Shown here: positions 12,316-21,068 of the stretch, in pieces
Position numbering within the stretch: position 1 is the stretch's first letter
How the letters are laid out: each line of letters opens with the position of its first letter
Origin: Prevotellaceae bacterium UBA3627
GTDB taxonomy: Bacteria > Bacteroidota > Bacteroidia > Bacteroidales > Bacteroidaceae
Direction: 5' to 3'
Assembly (NCBI GenBank): GCA_002373375.1
Contig: DFLE01000026.1
Span: forward strand, 1 to 23,178
Length of the DNA: 23,178 nt
Program-made: the position numbers and the translations under genes
Notes under the pieces: model-generated
Told to the model about the DNA's origin: nothing
The model's database searches: none
The model's input: only the letters and a program-made list of their open reading frames with translations

Positions 12316-13293
12316 TCAGCTTTCTTTCGTATGCGACGGGAAGTGTCTTTTAAGCAATTCCGATATCTGAAATTCTATTTCGCTGGAAACCTTGTCATAG
12401 TGTCCGCCACGCAGGTTTGGATGGTTGAATAGTATGTCAAAGTGTTTCCAACTCAGAGACTTGTCAACAGCCTTTATGCGCATTCCCAGATATGATATTG
12501 CTATAACGTTAGATATGCTTAGGTCGTGACCGTCAAAGCGCAGGAAACCCTTCTCAAGGCAGCGCTTTATTACATACGCCAGTTTCTCCTGTGTGGCAGG
12601 AGGTATGCTGTCGCCGAGCTTCTGCCTGATAATAATGTCTTCCAGTTGCTCGTTGGTAATCTTGACACCAGGTATGGTATTGTAGAAGAACAGGTGCACG
12701 CGCTTAGCCTGCATGTCGGTGGCACCGTAATAGTCAAGTCCCTTGATACTATGATTGTTCAAACACTCACACAACTCATCGCTCCACACGTACAAGCGCT
12801 GTGGGTTCTGTTCACGCAATACGGCCTTGAAGGCAGGCAGACAGTTGTCATAAAGCTCTTGGTGGTCGCTATACGACGGAGTGTTGCTGTCAGGGCGGAA
12901 GCACTGCAGGAAGTTGCAGAAGGCAAGGTGGTCCCATAATTTCTTCTTACGTTCTGGCGACACATAGCCCGGTTCCTTCAGCAGATACTTAGTGAAGGCA
13001 GAGAAACTTGGCGACTTGCCGTCATTATATATGTAGGTCTCCAGTTCAATGGCATTGCAGTTGCTCAGCCGGTAGTAGTCAGCGAGTGGTCCCTTGCGGT
13101 GCTGCTCGTAGCAAGGACATTCGTTGTCCATCTTGACGACGAATATTGGCGACTGGCATAGTTTCTTATAGATACACTCTTCCTCTTCACACATCAGGTG
13201 TACGCCCACCACGAGAGTGCGGTAGCCGTTGAAGCCATCAGCATAGTGTTCGCCTATGCGCGGCTTGAAGAAATATTTTGGAGTGTTGCTCAA
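12316..13293 (-). CDS. Cysteine-rich protein of unknown function, possible uracil-DNA-glycosylase-like fold
   Basis: I do not recognise a named family. The 325-residue frame starts with TTG (complement of 13291-13293); an in-frame stop lies seven codons upstream and the first internal ATG is codon 34, inside the conserved-looking part, so TTG is the likely start. Near the N-terminus are KPRIGEHY and LVVGVHLMC, then a cysteine cluster C35, C40, C46, C59, C61 (CEEEECIYKKLC, CPC), then LAFCNFLQC (124-131) and NPQRLYVWSD (163-171). The order of a GxH motif after a hydrophobic strand, an N-F-L-Q motif and a P-x-x-L-Y-V-W strand resembles uracil-DNA-glycosylase-like proteins, but this is only inference. 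The Cys cluster could bind zinc or an iron-sulfur centre. Rubredoxin lies 96 bases upstream on the same strand. Confidence 0.6.
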   Translation of the reverse strand: MSNTPKYFFKPRIGEHYADGFNGYRTLVVGVHLMCEEEECIYKKLCQSPIFVVKMDNECPCYEQHRKGPLADYYRLSNCNAIELETYIYNDGKSPSFSAFTKYLLKEPGYVSPERKKKLWDHLAFCNFLQCFRPDSNTPSYSDHQELYDNCLPAFKAVLREQNPQRLYVWSDELCECLNNHSIKGLDYYGATDMQAKRVHLFFYNTIPGVKITNEQLEDIIIRQKLGDSIPPATQEKLAYVIKRCLEKGFLRFDGHDLSISNVIAISYLGMRIKAVDKSLSWKHFDILFNHPNLRGGHYDKVSSEIEFQISELLKRHFPSHTKES

Positions 13294-13346
13294 AGGTTTG
13301 ATGGCTGGTTAATAAGTGAGAGTAAAGAAATGATAGGAGAGTTATA

Positions 13347-13379
13347 AAGGCTCCAACAATATAAAAGTGTTGGAGCCTT
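13347..13379. terminator. Strong hairpin between rubredoxin and the cysteine-rich gene
   Basis: AAGGCTCCAACA (13347-13358) pairs perfectly with TGTTGGAGCCTT (13368-13379) over a 9-base loop. On the plus strand it is followed by GTCTTTTTCTT; on the minus strand, the direction of the genes, only TTTAT follows. It may partly terminate or process the rubredoxin transcript. Confidence 0.65.
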
Positions 13380-13389
13380 GTCTTTTTCT

Positions 13390-13548
13390 TTATGATAGTT
13401 CAAACTCTTCCTTGCCTACTCCGCAGACAGGACAAACCCAGTCTTCGGGCAAATCCTCAAAAGCAGTGCCTGCTGGAATGTTGTTCTCAGGATCGCCCAC
13501 AGCGGGGTCATACTCATAGCCGCAAGGGCCACATACATACTTTCTCAT
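13390..13548 (-). CDS. Rubredoxin
   Basis: A 52-residue protein with the full rubredoxin pattern: YVCGPCGYEYDP (C6, C9), a GDPENNIPAGTAFEDLPEDW core and VCPVCGVGK (C39, C42). The four cysteines bind one iron, and the protein carries single electrons in the cytoplasm, usually to oxygen- or peroxide-detoxifying enzymes such as rubrerythrin or reductases in anaerobes. The length is standard and the ATG start (complement of 13546-13548) is clear. It has its own promoter at 13596-13625. The next gene on the strand encodes a cysteine-rich protein, but a strong hairpin lies between them, so a shared job is not certain. Confidence 0.95.
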   Translation of the reverse strand: MRKYVCGPCGYEYDPAVGDPENNIPAGTAFEDLPEDWVCPVCGVGKEEFELS

Positions 13549-13595
13549 AGTAGATACAGTGTTTTTTGGTAGTTAGTAAATATATTTTATCGGTG

Positions 13596-13625
13596 TAAAG
13601 GTAGTAAAAAGTTATGTTATAACAA
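13596..13625 (-). promoter_or_regulatory. Promoter for rubredoxin
   Basis: On the minus strand, TTG (13625-13623), a 19-base spacer and TACCTTTA (13603-13596), one base off TAnnTTTG, lie 48 bases before the ATG. It is divergent from the phosphoesterase promoter within about 110 bases. Confidence 0.6.
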
Positions 13626-13676
13626 CGAAAAGTACTTTTTATTTATGACTTTTTAAGAAATGGGAGACATCCTTTC

Positions 13677-13708
13677 GTTGTGGAAGTATATAGAAAAGTG
13701 TAATTTTG
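13677..13708 (+). promoter_or_regulatory. Promoter for the exported phosphoesterase
   Basis: GTTG (13677-13680), a 20-base spacer and TAATTTTG (13701-13708) form a Bacteroidetes promoter. The ATG at 13734 follows after 25 bases. Confidence 0.7.
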
Positions 13709-13733
13709 TGTAACGAAAAATCAATTATGTGTT

Positions 13734-15122
13734 ATGTTGAGAAGAAGAACAAATGCAGTAGCGTTGTTACTGTTGTTATTCAGTGTGGTAATGCGTGCGC
13801 AGCAGGTGACGATGATGGTGCTGAGTGACCCGCATGTTATGGACACGTCGTTGTTTGATGTGCCGTATGGCGAGGCGTTCATGCAAGCCATGCAGCGTGA
13901 CCTGAAGGTTAATGAGTCAAGTGCACAGTTGTTTGACAAGTTTGTAGGCATAGTGCTTAAGGAGCGTCCGCAACTGCTGCTCGTGCCGGGAGACCTGACG
14001 AAAGACGGCGAGAAGGCGTCGCACATGTATGTGGCGAAGAGACTGGCGGAGATAGAGGCTGCAGGGGTACAGGTGCTCGTAGTGCCCGGTAACCACGATA
14101 TGGAGAACCCCTTGGCTTACGGTTACCATGGTAACAAGGCTGAGCGTGTGCCCTCTGTCAGTGAGAAGGAGTTCCGTGAGATATATAAGAACTTCGGCTA
14201 TGCGGAGGCTGTGTCTGTTGATTCCCTTTCAGGCTCATATATCTGCTATCCGCTGCCGGGACTGGCAGTGGTGGGGCTGAACACAAACATCCCTAACCGT
14301 ATGAAGTCGCGTTATGTCCACGGTCGTCTGTGGCAACAGACGCTTAACTGGATGGAGAGAGTGTCAGGAGAGGCCCGCTCTGCCGGACGCATAGTCATAG
14401 CCATGTCCCACCATCAGGTGATGCAACACCATAACCAGGAGGACTACTTTGCTCCTACGGCAATGACAAACATGGAGCAGAAGGTAAAGGGACTGCCTTC
14501 GCTGCGTGATGTTCAGGAGACGTTTACGCGTTCTGGCATACGCCTGGTATTGACGGGACACTATCATATACAGTCAGTGTCAGACGTGGAGACGCTGCAC
14601 GGCAAGCTTACCGATGTGTCAACAGGAGCCCTCTCGGGTTTCCCCAGTCCTTACCGTCGTATGACGCTGAATATGCAGACGGGCCGGTTGCGTATCACGT
14701 CGGCGACAATGTTTGGCAACAAACCGTCGCAATGGCCAACCACAGACCTTGCCAACCGTGAGATGGACAGGCTGCGCTATATGGTGCAGCTGTATGTGCC
14801 TCGCCTGACGGGAGTGAAGACAGATATGTCTGACGCTTACCAGTATCTTGCCACGTCATACAACAAGGCACTGTGTGCGCTTGCTGCCGGTGACGAGACG
14901 GGACATAAGCCGAAAGCTGTGTACGAGGAGTGTATGACGGCTACTGACAAGTACATAAAACACGTGCTGATGTATAACGCAGTGAAGGTAAATGCCTTGA
15001 AACAGCAGAAAGACGGTGCTTACCGCCGCGCATCAGACCTCATCTCAAGTATTATGTATAATTATGTGGGTGATAAAAAGCATGTTAATGCCGACAACAG
15101 TGTGACTATACAACTGAAATAA
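13734..15122 (+). CDS. Exported calcineurin-like metallophosphoesterase
   Basis: The 462-residue protein has a signal peptide (about 1-22) and the full metallophosphoesterase motif set: SDPH (D32, H34), PGDLTKDG (D87), PGNHD (N120, H121), MSHHQ (H226) and TGHYHIQ (H276, H278). These residues bind two metal ions and hydrolyse phosphate esters or anhydrides. The C-terminal third (about 340-462) is helical and without recognised motif. Location is periplasmic or outer surface by inference. The substrate is unknown; related Bacteroidetes proteins are annotated only as metallophosphatases. It is transcribed alone from its own promoter. Its stop is 24 bases from the stop of the convergent hemW gene, with no separate terminator seen in that gap. 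Confidence 0.88.
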   Translation: MLRRRTNAVALLLLLFSVVMRAQQVTMMVLSDPHVMDTSLFDVPYGEAFMQAMQRDLKVNESSAQLFDKFVGIVLKERPQLLLVPGDLTKDGEKASHMYVAKRLAEIEAAGVQVLVVPGNHDMENPLAYGYHGNKAERVPSVSEKEFREIYKNFGYAEAVSVDSLSGSYICYPLPGLAVVGLNTNIPNRMKSRYVHGRLWQQTLNWMERVSGEARSAGRIVIAMSHHQVMQHHNQEDYFAPTAMTNMEQKVKGLPSLRDVQETFTRSGIRLVLTGHYHIQSVSDVETLHGKLTDVSTGALSGFPSPYRRMTLNMQTGRLRITSATMFGNKPSQWPTTDLANREMDRLRYMVQLYVPRLTGVKTDMSDAYQYLATSYNKALCALAAGDETGHKPKAVYEECMTATDKYIKHVLMYNAVKVNALKQQKDGAYRRASDLISSIMYNYVGDKKHVNADNSVTIQLK

Positions 15123-15146
15123 CACGTGGACGCGGGGTAGGGTGGG

Positions 15147-16250
15147 CTATGCCCATATAAGGTCGCTCATTACCTCGTTATTGACAAACATACCCTTGCG
15201 GGTGAGCCTCATGTGCCGGTCTGTTATCTGTAGCAGTCCGGCACTGATGTTTCTGCGGGCATTGGCTATGGCATAGTCACGAAAGCGAGGCTCCAGGGTG
15301 TCAAGGTCAATGCCTACGGCTGTCCTCAGTGCGGTGGTTACCATGTCATTATATCTGGTTATGTCGTCAAGCAGTTCGCGCTCCATGGGTACTACACCCC
15401 TTTCTATGCTCTCGATATATTGCCTTACATCGTTGACGTTCCATTGGCGTGATACGGTATTGTAAGAGTGTGCTGCAGCTCCGATGCCTATATATTCTGT
15501 TCCGTTCCAGTAGGAAGAGTTGTGCTGCGAATGATAGCCCGGCCTTGCGAAGTTGCTTATCTCATAATGCTCATATCCAGCTATGGTCAGTTTGTTGACA
15601 AGTGTGTCATACATCTTGCAGCAGGTGTCATCGTCAAGCCTGACAATCTCGCCGGAGTTTGCCATGCGTGTTAGCTGTGTACCCTCCTCATACATCAGAG
15701 AGTAGGCAGACAGATGTTCTGTGTTGAGGGCCAGTGCCTCGTCTATGTCATGTTCCCATTCCTCTACGGTCTCCCCGGGGAAACCGTAAATCAGGTCAAT
15801 GCTGATATTAGTGAAGCCGTGTTGGCGTAATATCCGTACAGCGTCGCGTATCTGTTGGGAGTTGTGCCGCCGCTTGAGCATACTCAGTCGGGCATCAGAG
15901 AATGTCTGTGCCCCCATGGAGATGCGATTCACGCCAATGTCCTGTAAAGTGCGTGCCATGTCGCTGGTTACATCGTCGGGGTTACACTCCACAGTGAACT
16001 CTCTTACCGTAGGCGGTACAAGTGCCGCCAGTTGCATCAGGTGATGTGGTGACAGGGTAGAGGGCGTGCCACCGCCGATGTATGCAGTGCCTATTACGTC
16101 ATCGTGCAGGAAGTCCTTGCGCATCTCGAGTTCCTTGCGCAGCGCTTCAGTGTATCTGTCATGCAGACTCTCGTTGCCTGTGGTGGAATAGAAGTCGCAA
16201 TATATGCAGCGGCTTTTGCAGAAAGGTATGTGTATGTATAGTCCTGCCAT
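15147..16250 (-). CDS. hemW: HemW-type radical SAM heme chaperone
   Basis: The 367-residue protein starts MAGLYIHIPFCKSRCIYCDF, with the radical-SAM cluster motif CxxxCxxC (C11, C15, C18), followed by TAYIGGGTPSTL, TVECNPDDV, NRISMGAQTF and DLIYGFPGET, all typical of HemW and its relative HemN. The length and the YCDFYS form of the cluster motif favour HemW, which binds heme and delivers it to cytochromes, over HemN, the oxygen-independent coproporphyrinogen III oxidase (longer, about 450). It carries a C-terminal HemN-C-like helical part (about 300-367) ending NEVMSDLIWA. The gene lies just after a strong terminator that separates it from the upstream transporter gene; no clear promoter box is visible in the short leader. 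Confidence 0.88.
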   Translation of the reverse strand: MAGLYIHIPFCKSRCIYCDFYSTTGNESLHDRYTEALRKELEMRKDFLHDDVIGTAYIGGGTPSTLSPHHLMQLAALVPPTVREFTVECNPDDVTSDMARTLQDIGVNRISMGAQTFSDARLSMLKRRHNSQQIRDAVRILRQHGFTNISIDLIYGFPGETVEEWEHDIDEALALNTEHLSAYSLMYEEGTQLTRMANSGEIVRLDDDTCCKMYDTLVNKLTIAGYEHYEISNFARPGYHSQHNSSYWNGTEYIGIGAAAHSYNTVSRQWNVNDVRQYIESIERGVVPMERELLDDITRYNDMVTTALRTAVGIDLDTLEPRFRDYAIANARRNISAGLLQITDRHMRLTRKGMFVNNEVMSDLIWA

Positions 16251-16259
16251 GTATAATGC

Positions 16260-16306
16260 AGAAAATCGCTGTCAGGTTATTCGTTATAGCCTTACAGCGA
16301 TTTTCT
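16260..16306. terminator. Long hairpin between the MFS transporter and hemW
   Basis: AGAAAATCGCTGT (16260-16272) pairs perfectly with ACAGCGATTTTCT (16294-16306), and inside it AGGTTAT pairs with ATAGCCT (one wobble) around TCGTT. The result is about 20 paired positions with one mismatch. It ends only nine bases before the hemW start codon. Confidence 0.7.
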
Positions 16307-16329
16307 CCTTATTTATATATATAATAATC

Positions 16330-17778
16330 TTACTTAATTACAACCGGCTTGTACTTAGGTACGAGCAGCTTCATTACAGACCAACCGATGAGGTAAGCCA
16401 CGGCGCATACGCAGAAGATAATCATATAGCCTGCAGGCTTGCCCTCAAAGCCCATGAAGGTGAAGGCGCTACCTTGTGCTTCTGCGTAAGTGAAGAGGTT
16501 ACCAGAAATCTTGTTGATGAGGAATGAGCCCAAACCACCAGCCATAGAACCTATACCTGTGATGGTAGCCACGGCGCTCTTAGGGAACATATCGCCTGTA
16601 GTAGAGAATATGTTGGCAGACCATGCCTGGTGACCTGCGCCTACCAGACCGATGATGATTGCCGGCCACCATACGCTGTACTGTCCGAGTGGCTGTGCGA
16701 AAAGTGCGAGCACAGGGAAGAATGCGAAGATAAGCATAGCGAGCATACGGCCCTGATAAGGGTTCATGCCCTTCTTCTCTACGAAGAGCTTTGGCAGGTA
16801 GCCGCCGAACATTGACAGTACGGTAACGATAGCATAAAGGGTAAATATAAGAGCGATACCCATGTTTGAGTCAGAAGAGTAGCCATACTGGTCAGAGAAG
16901 TATGCTGGAGCCCAGAAGAGGAAGAACCACCATACACCGTCGGTCATGAACTTACCGAAAGCGAATGACCATGTCTGACGGTGAGAGAAAGCCTCAATAT
17001 AGCTCATCTGCTTCTCCTCAACCTCTACGTCGGCAGCCTTCTCGTTCTCGTCGTCCTGGTTTACGTAGTTCAGCTCAGCCTCGTTGACGAACTTAGACTG
17101 TGCTGGTTTGTCGTAAACGAAGAGCCATACGCCTGCCCAGATGAAGCCGAGAGCACCGATGATGATGAAAGCCATCTCCCATCCCCATGCCTTAGCGAGC
17201 AAAGGAATAGTGGCAGGTGCAGCCAGTGCGCCTACAGAAGCGCCTGAGTTGAATATTGAAGTGGCGAAAGCACGGTCTTTCTTTGGGAAATACTCAGCTG
17301 TCACCTTGATAGCTGCTGGGAAGTTACCAGCCTCACCGAGAGCGAGGATACAGCGGCATGCAAGGAAAGCATACATGCTGACAGTGGCAATAGCGACTGC
17401 TGCTGTAGAGCCTGCCTGTACTGCCTTCAGTGCAGCAACACTGTCAAGGCCCTCATACTGCATGGTGAACCATCCGCATCCTGCGTGCAGCACAGCACCC
17501 AGTGACCATACGGTGATAGCCCAGAAGTAACCTTTCTTAGTACCCATCCAGTCAACGAACTTACCTGCGAAGAGGTTAGCTATCGCATAGAGGATAGAGA
17601 ATACAGCTGTGATGTTACCGTAAATCTCATCATTCCAGTGGAACTCAGGAGAGATAAAGTCTTTCCATGTGAGAGACAGTACCTGACGGTCCATGTAGTT
17701 TACTGTTGTGGCGAAGAATAACATCGCACACATGACCCAACGCCAGTTGGTCATCTTGTTTGTTGTTACCGAACTCAT
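16330..17778 (-). CDS. MFS transporter of the hexuronate/anion (ACS, ExuT-like) type
   Basis: The 482-residue protein has about 12 membrane segments and the family mark NYMDRQVLS (about 27-35) in the first helix, a shared feature of anion:cation symporters such as hexuronate transporters. Other matches are the KFVDWMGTKKGY loop between helices 2 and 3 and LGEAGNFPAAIKVTAEYFP (about 155-173), a conserved motif of this group. A cytoplasmic acidic loop (about 240-255) lies mid-protein. It probably imports a sugar acid such as galacturonate or glucuronate with protons or Na+, in the inner membrane, by family analogy. No uronate isomerase, dehydrogenase or dehydratase is in the window, so the substrate is not supported by context. 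It has a -7 box at 17833-17840. Confidence 0.85.
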   Translation of the reverse strand: MSSVTTNKMTNWRWVMCAMLFFATTVNYMDRQVLSLTWKDFISPEFHWNDEIYGNITAVFSILYAIANLFAGKFVDWMGTKKGYFWAITVWSLGAVLHAGCGWFTMQYEGLDSVAALKAVQAGSTAAVAIATVSMYAFLACRCILALGEAGNFPAAIKVTAEYFPKKDRAFATSIFNSGASVGALAAPATIPLLAKAWGWEMAFIIIGALGFIWAGVWLFVYDKPAQSKFVNEAELNYVNQDDENEKAADVEVEEKQMSYIEAFSHRQTWSFAFGKFMTDGVWWFFLFWAPAYFSDQYGYSSDSNMGIALIFTLYAIVTVLSMFGGYLPKLFVEKKGMNPYQGRMLAMLIFAFFPVLALFAQPLGQYSVWWPAIIIGLVGAGHQAWSANIFSTTGDMFPKSAVATITGIGSMAGGLGSFLINKISGNLFTYAEAQGSAFTFMGFEGKPAGYMIIFCVCAVAYLIGWSVMKLLVPKYKPVVIK

Positions 17779-17832
17779 TGTTTAGTTGTTATGTATTTTT
17801 GTGTGTTTATTTTGTTTCATTCAAGGCATCTG

Positions 17833-17840
17833 CAAAGATA
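17833..17840 (-). promoter_or_regulatory. -7 box (TATCTTTG) for the MFS transporter gene
   Basis: On the minus strand TATCTTTG lies 54 bases before the ATG at 17778. No clear -33 TTTG is seen at 19-21 bases, so this is partial support. Confidence 0.5.
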
Positions 17841-17912
17841 CAAATTTATATTGGATTTGTGGGGTAAAGAAAAGGGATAAAACCCTGTTTTAACTTTTTT
17901 TTGCACAAAAAA

Positions 17913-17937
17913 GCTCCACACCGTTCAGGTGTGGAGC
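17913..17937 (-). terminator. Terminator after enolase
   Basis: GCTCCACACC (17913-17922) and GGTGTGGAGC (17928-17937) form a perfect 10-bp stem around GTTCA. On the minus strand it is followed by TTTTTTGTGC, a proper T-tract, so it ends enolase transcription. Confidence 0.88.
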
Positions 17938-17994
17938 AAATATTATAAACCCTAAGCCTTTAGAACCGATGTTCGCGGGCTTTATTTCTATGCA

Positions 17995-19302
17995 TTACTT
18001 TATGCGACGGTAGCCATAAACTGCCTGCTCGCCCAGCTGCTCCTCGATGCGGATGAGCTGGTTGTACTTAGCCATACGGTCAGTACGTGAGAGAGAACCA
18101 GTCTTAATCTGGCCGCTGTTAGTAGCAACAGCGATGTCAGCGATAGTAGTGTCCTCAGTCTCGCCAGAACGGTGGCTGGTTACAGTGGTGTAGCCGTGAC
18201 GGTGAGCCATCTCGATAGCGTCGAGAGTCTCGCTGAGTGAACCAATCTGGTTAACCTTGATGAGGATAGAGTTAGCAGCACCCATGCTGATACCCTTCTC
18301 GAGGAACTTAACGTTGGTAACGAAGAGGTCGTCGCCTACGAGCTGACAACGGTCGCCGATGCGCTGTGTCAGTTTTACCCAGTTCTCCCAGTCGTTCTCG
18401 TCGAGACCGTCCTCGATAGAGTCGATAGGATACTTTGTGATGAGTTCCTCAAGGTAAGCGATCTGCTCGTCAGCGCTGAGCTTCTTACCGTTAGGATCCT
18501 TCTGCTTGCCGTTCTTGAGCTGACGGTAGTCATAGAACCAGTTGCCGTTCTCCTGTACTGCGAACTCAGAAGCAGCGCAGTCCATAGCAATCTTAACGTC
18601 CTTACCTGGCTCGTAACCGGCAGCCTTGATAGCCTCCATGATAGTGTCGAGTGCGTCCTCGATACCGTTGAAGTTAGGAGCGAAACCACCCTCGTCACCT
18701 ACAGCTGTAGAGAGGCCGCGAGCCTTCAGCAGCTTAGCGAGGTTGTGGAATACCTCAGCACCCATGCGGATACCTTCCTTCTCGCTCTTAGCACCAACTG
18801 GACGAATCATGAACTCCTGGAATGCGATAGGAGCGTCAGAGTGTGCACCGCCGTTTACGATGTTCATCATAGGAACAGGCAGAGTATAAGTGTTGGTACC
18901 ACCGAGGTAACGGTACAGAGGCATGTTCAGAGCGTTAGCAGCAGTGTGAGCCACAGCGAGAGAAACACCGAGGATGGCGTTTGCACCGAGGTTCTTCTTT
19001 GTAGGTGTGCCGTCGAGCTTCAACATAGCGTCGTCAATCTTACGCTGCTCGAATACGCACATACCGCAAACTACAGGAGCAATCTTGGTGTTAACGTTCT
19101 CTACGGCTTTCAGTGTTCCCTTACCGAGATAACGCTGCTTGTCACCGTCGCGAAGCTCCAAAGCCTCGTTCTCACCTGTGCTGGCGCCACTTGGCACTGA
19201 GGCACGGCCCATTACACCATTCTCCAATACTACCTCAACCTCTACGGTTGGGTTACCTCTTGAGTCGAGAATCTCTCTCGCATGTACTTTCTGTATTTTC
19301 AT
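17995..19302 (-). CDS. eno: Enolase (phosphopyruvate hydratase)
   Basis: Enolase converts 2-phosphoglycerate to phosphoenolpyruvate in glycolysis. The 435-residue length is normal. Motifs from N- to C-terminus are AREILDSRGNPTVEVEV (8-24), the flexible loop SGAST (38-42), NGGAHSD (150-156), GDEGGF (202-207) with the catalytic Glu, metal-ligand Asp in IAMDCAASEF (about 238-247), SIEDGLDENDW and LVGDDLFVTN with further metal ligands, then ILIKVNQIGS with the catalytic Lys and TSHRSGETED (the His/Arg/Ser loop). Codon use is narrow, with repeated preferred codons, as expected for a highly expressed gene. It has its own promoter and a strong terminator. The minus-strand fumarase upstream ends 122 bases before the enolase start. 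Confidence 0.97.
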   Translation of the reverse strand: MKIQKVHAREILDSRGNPTVEVEVVLENGVMGRASVPSGASTGENEALELRDGDKQRYLGKGTLKAVENVNTKIAPVVCGMCVFEQRKIDDAMLKLDGTPTKKNLGANAILGVSLAVAHTAANALNMPLYRYLGGTNTYTLPVPMMNIVNGGAHSDAPIAFQEFMIRPVGAKSEKEGIRMGAEVFHNLAKLLKARGLSTAVGDEGGFAPNFNGIEDALDTIMEAIKAAGYEPGKDVKIAMDCAASEFAVQENGNWFYDYRQLKNGKQKDPNGKKLSADEQIAYLEELITKYPIDSIEDGLDENDWENWVKLTQRIGDRCQLVGDDLFVTNVKFLEKGISMGAANSILIKVNQIGSLSETLDAIEMAHRHGYTTVTSHRSGETEDTTIADIAVATNSGQIKTGSLSRTDRMAKYNQLIRIEEQLGEQAVYGYRRIK

Positions 19303-19378
19303 TGTCTTATATATAAGTTAAATTAATTTTCAAGCGTTACTTATAGAGTAATAGTGAACCCTTTTCACAAATTGCCCA

Positions 19379-19410
19379 CAAAGTTACGATTTTTTTTTCA
19401 AATATGCAAT
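19379..19410 (-). promoter_or_regulatory. Promoter for enolase
   Basis: On the minus strand, ATTG (19410-19407), a 20-base spacer and TAACTTTG (19386-19379) match the Bacteroidetes promoter. The leader to the ATG at 19302 is about 70 bases. Confidence 0.7.
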
Positions 19411-19424
19411 ATTTTCATATTTAA

Positions 19425-21047
19425 TTACTTAAACTGTGTGAAAAAATCATTTCCTTTGTCATCTACAAGTATAAATGCAGGGAAATTCTCCACACGTATC
19501 TTCCATATTGCCTCCATGCCGAGCTCAGGGTATTCTACGCACTCTATGCTCTTGATGTTGCTTGAAGAGAGGAAGGCTGCAGGTCCGCCGATAGAACCGA
19601 GGTAGAAGCCGCCGTGCTTCTTGCAGGCGTCGGTCACCACTTGTGTGCGGTTGCCCTTTGCTATCATTATCAGCGAGCCGCCGTTGTCCTGGAACTCATC
19701 GGTGTATGGGTCCATACGGTTAGCTGTGGTCGGTCCCATAGAGCCGCATGGCATACCCTGTGGAGTCTTTGCCGGTCCGGCATAGAGCACAGGATGGTCC
19801 TTGAAGTACTGTGGCATTCCCTCGCCTGCATCAAGGCGTGCTTTAATCTTTGCGTGTGCAATGTCGCGTGCCACGATGATGGTGCCGTTGAGGCTTACTC
19901 GGGTTGATACAGGGTACTTAGAGAGTTCCTTGCATACCTCGCTGATAGGCTGGTCAAGGTTTATCTGTATGGCATCGCCTTCGCCTGCCTGGCGCAGTGC
20001 CTCAGGAATCAGCTCGTATGGTTTGTCGTCCATCTTCTCTATCCAGATGCCGTCCTTGTTTATCTTAGCCTTGATGTTGCGGTCGGCAGAGCATGATACG
20101 CCCAGACCGATAGGACAAGAAGCACCGTGGCGTGGCAGACGGATGACGCGCACGTCATGGGCGAAGGCTGTACCTCCGAACTGTGCACCGAATCCAATCT
20201 TCTTAGCCTCTTCGAGCAGCTGCTTCTCCAGCTCTATGTCGCGGAAGGCGCGTCCGGTCTCGTCGCCGGTTGTTGGCAGAGAGTCATAGTATTTTGTTGA
20301 GGCGAGCTTCACTGTCAGCAGGTTCTTCTCTGCTGATGTGCCGCCGATGACAAACGCAATGTGGTAAGGAGGGCAGGCTGCTGTGCCGAGGCTCTTCATC
20401 TTCTCCACGAGGAATGGAACGAGTGTGCCTGGGTTCTGTATGCGTGCCTTCGTCTCCTGGTAGAGATATGTCTTGTTGGCAGAGCCGCCACCTTTCACTA
20501 CGCAGAGGAAACGGTACTCCATGCCGTGAGTGACCTCGATGTCAATCTGTGCAGGCAGGTTGCAGCGTGTGTTCACCTCATTGTACATATCGAGCGGCGC
20601 GTTCTGTGAGTAACGCAGGTTATCGGTGGTGTAAGTGTTATATACACCCTTGGCAAGCGGTTCCTCGTCCTCGAAGCCCGTCCATACCTGTTGTCCCTTC
20701 TCACCGTGGATGATGGCGGTGCCAGTGTCCTGGCAGAACGGCAGTTGTCCCTTGCATGCCACTTCGGCGTTGCGCAGCATTGTGAGAGCCACATACTTGT
20801 CGTTATCAGACGCCTTTGGGTCATTGAGGATGGCTGCCACTTTCTCGTTATGCTCGCGACGCAACATGAAGTTTACATCGTGAAAAGCCTGTGTGGTGAG
20901 CAACTCCAGGGCCTCGCGTGACACCTTCAGTATAGGTGTGCCCTCAAACTCGCCCATGCTCACTCCCTCTTTGGATATGAGACGGTACTCAGTCTTGTCT
21001 TCGCCAAGTTGGAACATTGGCGCATACTTAAATTCTACGTTTGCCAT
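19425..21047 (-). CDS. Class I (iron-sulfur) fumarate hydratase
   Basis: Class I fumarases reversibly hydrate fumarate to malate using an oxygen-sensitive [4Fe-4S] cluster, consistent with an anaerobe; in Bacteroidetes this is a step in the reductive branch to succinate. The 540-residue protein fuses the alpha part (about 1-330) and the beta part (about 360-540). Likely cluster cysteines are C105 in PFCQDTG, C225 in TAACPPYH and C311 in GASCPIG. The beta part shows TIIVARDIAHAK and MPCGSMGPTTANRMD. The length matches E. coli FumA/FumB. It is the last gene of a three-gene unit: ispF ends 21 bases upstream. A terminator is not obvious at its end. Confidence 0.94.
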   Translation of the reverse strand: MANVEFKYAPMFQLGEDKTEYRLISKEGVSMGEFEGTPILKVSREALELLTTQAFHDVNFMLRREHNEKVAAILNDPKASDNDKYVALTMLRNAEVACKGQLPFCQDTGTAIIHGEKGQQVWTGFEDEEPLAKGVYNTYTTDNLRYSQNAPLDMYNEVNTRCNLPAQIDIEVTHGMEYRFLCVVKGGGSANKTYLYQETKARIQNPGTLVPFLVEKMKSLGTAACPPYHIAFVIGGTSAEKNLLTVKLASTKYYDSLPTTGDETGRAFRDIELEKQLLEEAKKIGFGAQFGGTAFAHDVRVIRLPRHGASCPIGLGVSCSADRNIKAKINKDGIWIEKMDDKPYELIPEALRQAGEGDAIQINLDQPISEVCKELSKYPVSTRVSLNGTIIVARDIAHAKIKARLDAGEGMPQYFKDHPVLYAGPAKTPQGMPCGSMGPTTANRMDPYTDEFQDNGGSLIMIAKGNRTQVVTDACKKHGGFYLGSIGGPAAFLSSSNIKSIECVEYPELGMEAIWKIRVENFPAFILVDDKGNDFFTQFK

Positions 21048-21068
21048 ATATATGTTTTTGTATGTTGT

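Noticed and set aside
19801..20289. 162-codon plus-strand frame over the fumarase gene
   Set aside because: Antisense of fumarase, whose cysteines and signature motifs are all present.
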